Part shown: positions 25,708 through 33,527 of the stretch, piece after piece | How the letters are laid out: the number at the start of each line of letters is the position of its first letter | How positions within the stretch are numbered: position 1 is the stretch's first letter | Origin: Methanococcoides alaskense | Lineage (GTDB): Archaea > Halobacteriota > Methanosarcinia > Methanosarcinales > Methanosarcinaceae | NCBI RefSeq assembly: GCF_031454185.1 | Contig: NZ_JAVDQI010000006.1 | Location: 1 to 64,000 of the forward strand | Direction: 5' to 3' | Length of the DNA stretch: 64,000 nt | Position numbers and translations under genes: made by a program | Notes under the pieces: generated by a model | The model's input: the letters and a program-made list of their open reading frames with translations, nothing else | Database searches by the model: none | Told to the model about the DNA's origin: nothing

Positions 25708-28026
25708 TCAATTGCGATTAATAATAAAGTCACCATTTATCGTCAATTTTTCAGAGCCTACTGTGTAAACAGTAACATAAACATAAGCTTTACCATCGCT
25801 TATGGAGCTATTGATATTGGTCTGGTATGTGTAAGTATTATCCTTTATTTCAGGTCCAGATAGCAGGATGTACTTGCCATTTCTTACTACTTCGATGGTC
25901 GGATCATTTTTTAGACCAACTGATGAGGTAATCTTAATTTTCACATCGTTAGCAGTTTCTTTTTCAGAGATCTCCAGTATCAGATCTTCGAGTGATGTAT
26001 CAACAATAAGGTTATCTATGGCTGTTGTTTGATGATAAGCAAGATCTGTTGCCGTAACTTCCAACGTGTAGGTATTGTCATTACTTGCTACGAAATAGCC
26101 TGACCAGATGTATGAATCATCTGAGGTCATTTTCACTTTCGACCTCTGGTTCTGGAAGTCATTAGTTGTGACCAGGCACTCAACTCCTGCCAGTGGTTCT
26201 TCTGATCTCACAATGATCAAGGTTGGACCATTTGATGGATTTGGCGATATCTCCAGCTCAAATTCCGGTCCAGTAAGGTCAATGGTGGTATTCGTATCTG
26301 GGTTTTCATGGGCAATCTCCCAGTTACCTGCTCCATCTATTGCCTGTGTTCGGAAATAATAGCTATTTCCTTCAATACCTGTGAATGTTGCGGAAGTTCC
26401 CTTTGATTCGGATAACCATGTCTGCCAGTTTGTTCCATTACTACTATATTCAACAAGATAGTGGTCGATACCGCTTCCAATATCTGTACCATTCCATTGG
26501 ACTTCAAAATCAGTTGTATTTACGCGTATTGGCAATGGCAACATTTCTGATCGTGGAAGGTCGAATTCGAGAAGTCCGTTCTCTGAGACGTAAGGTGAAA
26601 ATTCCGAGATTGGAAGTATTATTACTTCATCCCATAATATTTCTACTGGATGGACATCAGTGTTGCCTTTCTGCATCGATCTTAATGTTATGAGATTGTT
26701 TCCATCGTTCAATATTATTGGCAAATAGACGTGTTGCCAATCATCATTCCCTCCGATCCCATTCTCCCATACCAAAATATTGTTGATAAGTATTTGTTTG
26801 AGCTGCGTCTCTGCACCATTTCCAATGGATTGGGTATATGTATCCTTCACAAACAGTGAAAGCACAACAGTTCCCTTTTGATCTGACCTGATGTTCTGAG
26901 AAATATCATAATATTGGTCATTGTAGAATGGTAATTTTCTTTCGTATGGAAGCTTGAATACAAATGCCTGGGAATCAAATATTCCTTTTCCTTCAACGTA
27001 TGTCCCATTGACGTTCGTATCGGTGGTCTCAAAGCTCCAGCCGGTGTTTTGCTCCATGTCATAATTCTCAAGCACCTGAAGAATGTCTGGTGATTCTTTT
27101 TCCTCTTCTTCTGCCAGTTCTTGCAAATATTCGGCCGAGTAATCATGTGTGATCCACAGATGCACCGATCGATATGGATTGGATAATACTTCTTCTTTGA
27201 AAAGAGCATATTCAAGCTTTGATCTGCCAATACGTATCTGTTCGGGCTGGTATGTCAGGTCATCTTCCCATTTTTCTTCATCAGATAATGTAACGTTCAC
27301 CGTTTGAATAACTTCGCCATCAAGCCGCATTTGAAGTATGTAGTTCACATCCTGCTTCTCATAGTTCTCTACTCCAACAGTAACTGTAATGGGATCATCA
27401 AGGGATGCATTAGTTGGGTAGTTCTCAGCCATCCCTTCAGATCCGAGTATATATAATGCGGTGAACTGTTCCTCTTCCTGTGTAACCTTTGCGTAGGCGA
27501 GCATCCCTGCGGCTATTATAATGGATCCTACAAGAGCTATTATCAGTGCTTTCTCTATCTCGGGAGGGATGCGGTCCTTTTTCGGAATATTCTCATCATC
27601 TGACCGGATGGACTCTATGAATTCGTGAACTGAAAATGTGAATTGGTCTTCTTCCAGATGTCTTCGTCTGGCAATATATGTAAGTGCGGCAAAAATGATC
27701 GTTAACAGAAGTAATGATATTGATATTGAGTTTGGTCGGAAGAGCCATTGTGTAAGGCTCACTGCGAAACCATCAAAGACAGTAATAGCAATACTGAATC
27801 CAACACTCAATGTAAAACGTTCGATGTTACTGATATCTCCCCTTTTGGGGAACATCATGGCGATAAATACATAACCTGGTATGAAAAATATCAAGGGCAG
27901 GGCAAAGACTATTCTCAGTGGAGTTTCATTTAGAGGTGGGACAAGGATGAAGATCACTGCAAGCATTGCAAAGGCAATAGCTGCTATGAGATCTTGCATA
28001 TAAATACATTTATCCGATTTGAACAT
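25708..28026 (-). CDS. Large DUF1616 membrane protein with extracellular beta-sandwich domains
   Basis: A 772-residue protein. The first 180 residues have about five transmembrane helices in the DUF1616 pattern (LPLIFFIPGYVFIAMMFPK, then GFSIAITVFDG). The remainder lies outside: a CARDB-like domain (about 195-290), a jelly-roll-like region (about 320-490), a fibronectin-type III domain around WNGTDIGSGIDHYLVEYSS, and a final Ig-like part. DUF1616 proteins often accompany surface-glycan and archaeosortase genes. The start is uncertain: M1 (28026) or M10 (27999); neither has a clear Shine-Dalgarno. An IS605-family copy is inserted about 50 nt upstream of the start and may have replaced its promoter. 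Confidence 0.8.
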   Translation of the reverse strand: MFKSDKCIYMQDLIAAIAFAMLAVIFILVPPLNETPLRIVFALPLIFFIPGYVFIAMMFPKRGDISNIERFTLSVGFSIAITVFDGFAVSLTQWLFRPNSISISLLLLTIIFAALTYIARRRHLEEDQFTFSVHEFIESIRSDDENIPKKDRIPPEIEKALIIALVGSIIIAAGMLAYAKVTQEEEQFTALYILGSEGMAENYPTNASLDDPITVTVGVENYEKQDVNYILQMRLDGEVIQTVNVTLSDEEKWEDDLTYQPEQIRIGRSKLEYALFKEEVLSNPYRSVHLWITHDYSAEYLQELAEEEEKESPDILQVLENYDMEQNTGWSFETTDTNVNGTYVEGKGIFDSQAFVFKLPYERKLPFYNDQYYDISQNIRSDQKGTVVLSLFVKDTYTQSIGNGAETQLKQILINNILVWENGIGGNDDWQHVYLPIILNDGNNLITLRSMQKGNTDVHPVEILWDEVIILPISEFSPYVSENGLLEFDLPRSEMLPLPIRVNTTDFEVQWNGTDIGSGIDHYLVEYSSNGTNWQTWLSESKGTSATFTGIEGNSYYFRTQAIDGAGNWEIAHENPDTNTTIDLTGPEFELEISPNPSNGPTLIIVRSEEPLAGVECLVTTNDFQNQRSKVKMTSDDSYIWSGYFVASNDNTYTLEVTATDLAYHQTTAIDNLIVDTSLEDLILEISEKETANDVKIKITSSVGLKNDPTIEVVRNGKYILLSGPEIKDNTYTYQTNINSSISDGKAYVYVTVYTVGSEKLTINGDFIINRN

Positions 28027-28110
28027 CTGTGGACACTATTCTTTTAAATGATATAACTGTTTTCTATATTTATTGGATATAAGCAAGAAGACCACCGGTT
28101 TCAATCTCGA

Positions 28111-28198
28111 ATTAAATCGAAGATTTAATGGGAGTTTCATTTCATAGAAAACATCCAGATCAATCTGGATGTCTTGCAGTGTAACTGCAAGATGAAAC
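28111..28198. ncRNA. Structured segment: hairpin plus three-helix junction inside IS605-family copy 2
   Basis: Four perfect helices. P0 is ATTAAATC (28111-28118) with GATTTAAT (28122-28129), GAA loop. P1 is GTTTCAT (28134-28140) with ATGAAAC (28192-28198). P2 is ACATCCAGAT (28151-28160) with ATCTGGATGT (28163-28172). P3 is CTTGCAGT (28173-28180) with ACTGCAAG (28184-28191). P2, P3 and the closing strand of P1 follow with no unpaired base between them, so they would stack as a compact junction. Whether it acts as RNA or as single-stranded DNA during transposition is unknown. Confidence 0.55.
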
Positions 28199-28275
28199 AG
28201 GTGGATGAATTGCGTAAACAGTTATTTGCTCTTGTTTCTGATATATATTAGTAGTATCAAAACGTATGTTGCAAT

Positions 28276-29415
28276 ATGCGGAAATCCTACAAATTCCGTC
28301 TGTACCCGACCAAAGAACAGGAGATAGTTCTGGTCCAAACTCTGGATGTGTGCAGATACATCTATAACGAGTTTCTTGCAGACAGAAGGAATGCGTATGA
28401 CAGATGCAACCAGGGATTAACGACATTTGACCAGATCACTCAGGTCAAGTATCTTGAATTCAATACCGAAGTATTTTCACAGATCAAACAGGATGTATTG
28501 CGAAGACTTGGAAAATCATTCGATGCTTTTTTCAGAAGGTGCAAAACAGGTGAAACACCAGGGTACCCAAGGTTCAAAGGAAAGGACAGGTATAACAGTT
28601 TCACGTACCATCAATCGGGTTTCAAGATAGAAGGAACGAAATTGAAACTTTCCAAGATTGGAAATATTAAGATCAAACAGCACCGAGAAGTAGAGGGCAA
28701 GATCAAGACATGTTCCATCAAACGTGAAGTGGATCAATGGTATGCAGTCTTTTCTGTTGACATGGGTGCAAGTCCTGAAAAGATCGATCCGGCTACATCC
28801 ATGGGGATCGATGTTGGACTTAACTCATGTGTCACGTTGAGCAATGGGGAACAGTACGATTCTCCTGCATATTACCGCAAGTCGGAAAGATCCCTTGCAG
28901 TTCAACAAAAGAGACTGAGTAAGAAGAAGAATGGTTCAGTGAATAGGCTCAAGCAAAAAACTAAAGTTGTTAAGGTTCACAGAAAGATACGTAATCAAAG
29001 ACTTGATTTTAACCATAAGTTGAGCAGGATTCTTGTCAACCGGTTTGACAGGATAGTGTTCGAGGATCTGAGTATCAAGGACATGGTCAAGAATCATCAT
29101 CTCGCAAAATCAATACATGATGTTGCATGGGGTCAACTGATCCAGATGGCAAAAAGCAAAGTGGAAGAGGCTGGCAAGTATGTCGAATTGGTTAATCCCT
29201 ACAACACATCACAAAAATGCAGTAGCTGTGGGAACATTGTCAAGAAAGGTCTATCGGTCAGGGTACACAAATGTCCTGAGTGTGGACTTGAGCTTGATAG
29301 GGATATTAATGCTGCGATCAATATTTTGAATTTAAGCACCGTAGGGACTATGGGAAGAGCCTGTGGAGTCACGGACGTTGGTCTGGGCTATGAAGCAGGA
29401 AGCCACCTATTTTAA
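28276..29415 (+). CDS. tnpB: TnpB RNA-guided nuclease, IS605-family copy 2
   Basis: A 379-residue TnpB nearly identical to the protein at 17471-18610. RuvC residues (GIDVG, VFEDLS, LDRDIN) and the four zinc cysteines are kept, so it should be active. Amino-acid differences are few and scattered (for example P111 to H, S287 to G, A297 to V). There is no adjacent tnpA. The stop codon again lies in the right-end hairpin. The sequence following the right end (TAGAAACTTTTTAAACC) would supply a different guide from copy 1. Confidence 0.95.
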   Translation: MRKSYKFRLYPTKEQEIVLVQTLDVCRYIYNEFLADRRNAYDRCNQGLTTFDQITQVKYLEFNTEVFSQIKQDVLRRLGKSFDAFFRRCKTGETPGYPRFKGKDRYNSFTYHQSGFKIEGTKLKLSKIGNIKIKQHREVEGKIKTCSIKREVDQWYAVFSVDMGASPEKIDPATSMGIDVGLNSCVTLSNGEQYDSPAYYRKSERSLAVQQKRLSKKKNGSVNRLKQKTKVVKVHRKIRNQRLDFNHKLSRILVNRFDRIVFEDLSIKDMVKNHHLAKSIHDVAWGQLIQMAKSKVEEAGKYVELVNPYNTSQKCSSCGNIVKKGLSVRVHKCPECGLELDRDINAAINILNLSTVGTMGRACGVTDVGLGYEAGSHLF

Positions 29416-29422
29416 TAGGTGG
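29403..29422 (+). ncRNA. Right-end hairpin, expected omega RNA scaffold end (copy 2)
   Basis: Same perfect hairpin as at 18598-18617 (CCACCTATT/AATAGGTGG), overlapping the tnpB stop codon. The guide would begin about 29431. Confidence 0.58.
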
Positions 29423-29511
29423 TAGTTCACTAGAAACTTTTTAAACCATGTGATACTTTATGGATATCGCATTTAGCATAGCTGCAGTGAGGGATATTCA
29501 TTAAAAACAAG

Positions 29512-30327
29512 TTGAAGATAATCTTTCTTTTTGCATTGATCTGTATTCCTGCTCCTGTAGTGGCGTTTTTGTTCTTAGGCCCTATCGGTTTTGGAAGTGT
29601 GCTTCTTCTCTTTATACTTCTAAGTTATGGTCTATACCGATATAGTGGTAAAATATTGCTTAAATGGTACAAAGCCGAAAAGGTAGGTACGTTGGAAAAC
29701 CTTGCAAAAAAGGCTGGTGTCCCTTCTCTGGATATGTATATGTTCAATCATCATCATCCAATTATCTTCACAGTGGGAACCAGGGGGAACTTCGATATTG
29801 CTGTATCCAGTGGTGCTATGGGGTTGTTCGATGCTTCCGAACTTGAAGTTATGCTTGCACGCGAGTTCGGCCATGTCCTGAACGATGATGTTCCTATGAA
29901 TACGATAGTTGCTCTATTTGCAGGTTCACTTGCATCTGTGTCCACTCTTGCACTATGGGGTGCTTTGTTGGGTGGATTTGGACAGGACTTCGACCCAGCA
30001 CCGAGATTTATTCGATTTCTTGGCATGGGGCTGGTTGCAGTTCCTTCATCTTTGATAGCCCAGCTTACACTATCTCCTTCAAGGGAACTATTGGCGGATG
30101 CTGTTTCGGTGGAACTAACGAATGAACCTCAATTGCTTGCTGAGACGTTGGAACATGTGCAGGAATATATCAAGCACTACCCTATACCTCTAAATCCGGG
30201 GCATGTGCATATGTTTCCATTGAATTTGTTGTCTCTGGAAGAATTCTATGATATACACCTGTCCCTTTTTAATACTCATCCTGATATGGATATAAGGGTC
30301 AGAAATATTTTGGGTAAGGTGAATTAA
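29512..30327 (+). CDS. HtpX-like M48 protease with degenerate zinc motif (REFGH)
   Basis: A 271-residue membrane protein of the HtpX family: two N-terminal helices (about 3-40), the AVSSGAMGLFDASELEVMLA lead-in, and helices at about 131-155 and 167-188. The canonical HEXXH reads R117-E-F-G-H121, so the first zinc histidine is lost; codon CGC is one transition from CAC. The third ligand E192 (SRELLAD) is kept. The start is unusual: TTG at 29512 or ATT at 29500 (giving MKNKLKIIF, with GAGG 7 nt upstream). Probably a non-proteolytic relative or an early pseudogene. IS605-family copy 2 ends about 80 nt upstream, and a small membrane gene follows 1 nt later. Confidence 0.78.
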   Translation: MKIIFLFALICIPAPVVAFLFLGPIGFGSVLLLFILLSYGLYRYSGKILLKWYKAEKVGTLENLAKKAGVPSLDMYMFNHHHPIIFTVGTRGNFDIAVSSGAMGLFDASELEVMLAREFGHVLNDDVPMNTIVALFAGSLASVSTLALWGALLGGFGQDFDPAPRFIRFLGMGLVAVPSSLIAQLTLSPSRELLADAVSVELTNEPQLLAETLEHVQEYIKHYPIPLNPGHVHMFPLNLLSLEEFYDIHLSLFNTHPDMDIRVRNILGKVN

Positions 30328-30328
30328 G

Positions 30329-30562
30329 ATGATAGAAACGATCTTAATGAAAAAGTTCAGCAGCTGGAAGTTATCACTTTTTTTCAGTTTTATCGCTTAT
30401 TCGGCTGTACTTTTCTTCATTATTGTAGTCGATGTCTTTGGAAGGCGGGATTTTGATCCTTTGGAGGTAGGGCTGATCACTGTTGGTTACATGGGTGCTG
30501 TAATGACAATGTTAGCTATCGGATTCATCGTCTTCAAAAAAAGAATGAATAGCAGGATCTGA
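30329..30562 (+). CDS. Small two-helix membrane protein
   Basis: A 77-residue protein with helices at about 16-38 and 47-68 and a basic C-terminus (KKRMNSRI). It starts 1 nt after the HtpX-like gene's stop, so the two are almost certainly co-translated. I do not recognise a family. It may be a partner or stabiliser of the degenerate protease. Converges on the archaeosortase gene 9 nt downstream. Confidence 0.6.
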   Translation: MIETILMKKFSSWKLSLFFSFIAYSAVLFFIIVVDVFGRRDFDPLEVGLITVGYMGAVMTMLAIGFIVFKKRMNSRI

Positions 30563-30571
30563 GCTTTCACC

Positions 30572-31405
30572 TCAACGTCTGCTTTTCAGGTCCATTATGT
30601 ACATTATCATGCCTGCTACGAATGCGAAGATTATCCAGCCAAGGTGGGTGTGGACAATTCTCATGGCTTCCAACCCATAGTAATATGCTGCAAGGTAGAG
30701 AATTACAACACGTACAAGATTTGATACATATGCTACAATTATTGCAAATCCAAGTAGATTGAGTGTTTGATCTAATTTCATTTTTTCTATTCGGCTGTAA
30801 CCAGCAACGATCCCAATTAGAAGGAACATAGAATAGAGCCCTGAGCATGGACCTCCAATGATTATCGTAAGATTTTCAACTCCTGCGAGGTTGACCGTTT
30901 CGATACCTACGACATCAACTGGTATTCCGAACAACTGGATGATCGTTACTGTTGGTACTAATACTAAGTAGTGATCGAATAAGTGGAGAAATCCAATGTT
31001 CAACATTCCGAACAATGAATAGAATACTAAGTAGAGTGCGGTGAACACGCCTGATATATAAGCACCAAATTCTCCAAGGTGTCGAAGTTGTGGTCTGTCT
31101 GTACCATATGCTATTAGTGATGCTCCAAAGAAAAATGTCATTGAATCGAGGGTGCCGAGGGAACTGGTAGCTCTGAAGTTGTAGAATAGGGTTGCAAAGA
31201 CTATCAATGCACCAATTGATATGTAAATTTTAGAGACTCGAATATCTTTTCTTTCTGACAATCTAATCTGTGTGATCGCAGCGACAGCAGCCAGAAGCAA
31301 TATTACACCTATGGTCGTTGAACCTTCACTAAGCTCTATGGTCGCACCTATGAAGAGCGCAAGGGTCATAAGAATGAATAGTAGGGTTTTATCGCTTTTT
31401 ATCAT
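30572..31405 (-). CDS. artC: Archaeosortase (ArtC-type exosortase/archaeosortase family)
   Basis: Membrane transpeptidase-like enzyme that cuts the C-terminal PEF-CTERM signal of surface proteins and is thought to transfer them to a lipid. The 277-residue protein has about eight transmembrane helices. The conserved triad is visible: cysteine in IIGGPCSGLYS (C187), arginine in YVSNLVRVVILY (R232) and histidine in IVHTHLGW (H254). ATG 31405 follows GTGAG; the in-frame GTG at 31414 is less likely. A PEF-CTERM substrate is at 24943-25473. The assignment to ArtC rests on that pairing and on size. A palindrome at 31568-31588 lies in the divergent upstream region. Confidence 0.88.
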   Translation of the reverse strand: MIKSDKTLLFILMTLALFIGATIELSEGSTTIGVILLLAAVAAITQIRLSERKDIRVSKIYISIGALIVFATLFYNFRATSSLGTLDSMTFFFGASLIAYGTDRPQLRHLGEFGAYISGVFTALYLVFYSLFGMLNIGFLHLFDHYLVLVPTVTIIQLFGIPVDVVGIETVNLAGVENLTIIIGGPCSGLYSMFLLIGIVAGYSRIEKMKLDQTLNLLGFAIIVAYVSNLVRVVILYLAAYYYGLEAMRIVHTHLGWIIFAFVAGMIMYIMDLKSRR

Positions 31406-31567
31406 AAATCTCACATATTATTTTTAGATTCAAACTGTATGAAATATTCAAAAAGTGAATTAATCCTCACATATTATATTTTTTGATGAATACTCTGTCA
31501 AAGTATGTGCTGTTCAATCTATTTCTAGTTTGTGCATAATATACTAATATTCACTTTATAATATCAT

Positions 31568-31588
31568 TAATATATGAGTCATATATTA
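31568..31588. promoter_or_regulatory. 21-bp perfect palindrome between archaeosortase and the glycan island
   Basis: TAATATATGA-G-TCATATATTA is symmetric over 10 bp per side. It lies about 90 nt before the deacetylase ATG and about 160 nt before the archaeosortase start, in a region with TATA-like sequences, so it could be an operator governing both directions. The AT richness makes chance symmetry easier, but ten perfect pairs remain notable. Confidence 0.45.
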
Positions 31589-31675
31589 TATATGTGATAA
31601 GAATAAACTATGTCTCTGAAATAACTTACATTCGTTGATCATAAATCGTTATGTTTACAATTCTGGTGGTGGAAA

Positions 31676-32473
31676 ATGGGTCGTGATTTTACTTTATCCA
31701 AATACAGGGAACTTCTTGAAACTATAGTCGAAACAGACTATAATCCAATTCCTGTACTGGATCATTTTAGTTCTGATGTGGTTGAAAACTGTATTATTTT
31801 AAGACATGATGTGGATAGGGCTGTACAGAGATCTCTGGATATGGCCCAACTCGAAAATGAGTATGGTATTCGTTCTACCTATTATTTCCGGCATACAGAC
31901 GATGTATTCAAGCCGGAGTTCATGCACAAAATAGCAGACCTTGGCCACGAGATAGGTTTTCATTATGAAGTTATGGACAAGGCTAAGGGTGACACTTCTG
32001 CAGCGATCAAGATATTTGAAACAGAACTTAGTGATCTAAGAGCCGTAAAACCAATAATGACCGCATGCATGCATGGAAATCCACTGGCGCCGTGGTCAAA
32101 TCGCGATCTTTGGGCAGATCACGACATAAGAGATTTCGGGATCGTGGCGGAACCTTATCTATCCATCGATTATAGCAAGGTTCTCTATCTTACGGATACC
32201 GGAAGAACCTGGGCGGATAGAAATGTCAGGGTGAAGGATGTTCTGGACAATGCTTCCAATGCTCTTTCATATTCTGGTGGTACTATTGCTACAACAGATG
32301 ATGTGATCGATCTTGTCAGAAAAGAAGAAATACCTCAGATGTGTATACTCGCACATCCAAATCGTTGGTGTGATGAGAGTATTGGCTGGACGAAGGAATT
32401 GTTCATGCAAAATCTGAAAAATGTCGGAAAGGCCGGTATTGTCTGGTATAGAGGACGAGGATCCGATAGCTGA
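31676..32473 (+). CDS. Polysaccharide deacetylase-like protein
   Basis: A 265-residue NodB-type barrel without signal peptide. The motif LRHDVDRAVQ gives the catalytic D and metal D. GHEIGFHYEVMD has the metal histidine region, though its spacing differs from classic H-x-x-x-H. Later motifs are CMHGNP and LAHPNRW. Likely removes acetyl groups from sugar intermediates of the surface glycan. First gene of the island, with GGTGGTGG before the ATG. Genes for two FemAB-like proteins and DUF354 follow within 16-40 nt. The same set occurs together in other archaeal surface clusters to my knowledge. Confidence 0.8.
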   Translation: MGRDFTLSKYRELLETIVETDYNPIPVLDHFSSDVVENCIILRHDVDRAVQRSLDMAQLENEYGIRSTYYFRHTDDVFKPEFMHKIADLGHEIGFHYEVMDKAKGDTSAAIKIFETELSDLRAVKPIMTACMHGNPLAPWSNRDLWADHDIRDFGIVAEPYLSIDYSKVLYLTDTGRTWADRNVRVKDVLDNASNALSYSGGTIATTDDVIDLVRKEEIPQMCILAHPNRWCDESIGWTKELFMQNLKNVGKAGIVWYRGRGSDS

Positions 32474-32488
32474 CCGTGGTATGATTTT

Positions 32489-33490
32489 ATGATAGAGATA
32501 ACTGATTCACTTGACCCTAAATTATGGGATAAATTCGTCTATGAGCATCCTTATGGTAATATATTCCAGACAGCTTCCATGGCCAATGTTTATCGTCAGG
32601 CTAAGAGCTATGTGCCATTCTCATTGGCTGCAATTGATCCTGATGATGGAGAGGTCCTGGCCATTTTACAGGCATCCATTATCAGTGAGATGAGTGGTGT
32701 TGCAGGAAGCTTTACAGGCAGGGGTGTAATAATGGGTGGTCCCCTTGTGAAGGAAGGGGAAAGGGGAAAGGAAGCCTTGTCTCTTTTACTAAAAGAGTAC
32801 GGTAGTTCTGTCAAAAGTAAAGTGGTCTATTCACAGATGAGGAATATAAGGGATACATCTGACATCAAAGAAACGATCTTGTCATACGGTTATGAGTATG
32901 ACCAACATCTGGATTTCCTTATCGATCTGGACCGGGATGAAGCGGAGATCTGGTCAGACATAAGCAAATCCCGCAGAAAAGGTGTTAATCGTGCGGAAAA
33001 GTCCGGTATCATGATAAAAAAAGTAGAAAATGATGCCGAACTGAAGGCTTCTTATGATCTGATACATCAAACGTATTTAAATGTAAAAATGCCGGTTGCT
33101 GATTTTTCACTTTTCAAAGCTATTTATGCTGAGTTTGTGCCAAAGGATATGGCAGATTTCTTTATTGCGTTACAGGACGATGTTCCGGTAGGTGCACGTA
33201 TAACTCTTAATTACAAAGACCTCGTGTATGATTGGTATGCAGGCTCATTAGCAGATGTCCCTTATGTGGACGAGGCTCTTGTCTGGAATATCTTGAACTC
33301 GAATGCCGGTAAGTATAAAGTGTTCGATTTCGGTGGTGCCGGTCATCCTGACAAACCGTATGGTGTCAGGGAATTTAAGAGACGCTTTGGTGGACAACAG
33401 GTCAATTTTGGAAGGTATAAGAAGGTGCATGGGAAGTTGAGGAATAGGATGGCTGAAGTTGGGTATGGGGTTTATAGGAGATTGAAGTGA
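32489..33490 (+). CDS. FemAB/GNAT-like transferase, copy 1
   Basis: A 333-residue protein of the FemAB-related (BioF2-like GNAT) class. It has the N-terminal domain pattern GNIFQTASMANVYRQAKSY, the central WSDISKSRRKGVNRAEKSG and the C-terminal VYDWYAGS and FDFGGAGHPDKPYGVREFKR, which are hallmarks of this family. Bacterial FemX proteins add amino acids from aminoacyl-tRNA to peptidoglycan; archaea have no murein, so the target here is probably an amino sugar of a surface glycan. It is about 40% like its paralogue at 34564. Moderate GC suggests it is older than the following AT-rich genes. Confidence 0.8.
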   Translation: MIEITDSLDPKLWDKFVYEHPYGNIFQTASMANVYRQAKSYVPFSLAAIDPDDGEVLAILQASIISEMSGVAGSFTGRGVIMGGPLVKEGERGKEALSLLLKEYGSSVKSKVVYSQMRNIRDTSDIKETILSYGYEYDQHLDFLIDLDRDEAEIWSDISKSRRKGVNRAEKSGIMIKKVENDAELKASYDLIHQTYLNVKMPVADFSLFKAIYAEFVPKDMADFFIALQDDVPVGARITLNYKDLVYDWYAGSLADVPYVDEALVWNILNSNAGKYKVFDFGGAGHPDKPYGVREFKRRFGGQQVNFGRYKKVHGKLRNRMAEVGYGVYRRLK

Positions 33491-33527
33491 GCTTTATTTA
33501 TGGTTACGAGAGTACGGTGGTGCTAAT

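Larger units (their letters stand above)
28075..29430 (+). mobile_element. IS605-family copy 2: tnpB only, tnpA replaced by a structured segment
   Basis: The left end (GGATATAAGCAAGAAG, then ACCGGTTTCAAT) and right end (hairpin 29403-29422 plus AGTTCAC) match copy 1 at 16970-18625. Between the left end and the sequence GTGGATGAATTGCGTA, which in copy 1 lies at the tnpA 3' end, there is a 95-nt insert with four perfect helices. The rest of tnpA is missing. tnpB is intact. It would depend on TnpA supplied in trans. Confidence 0.85.
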
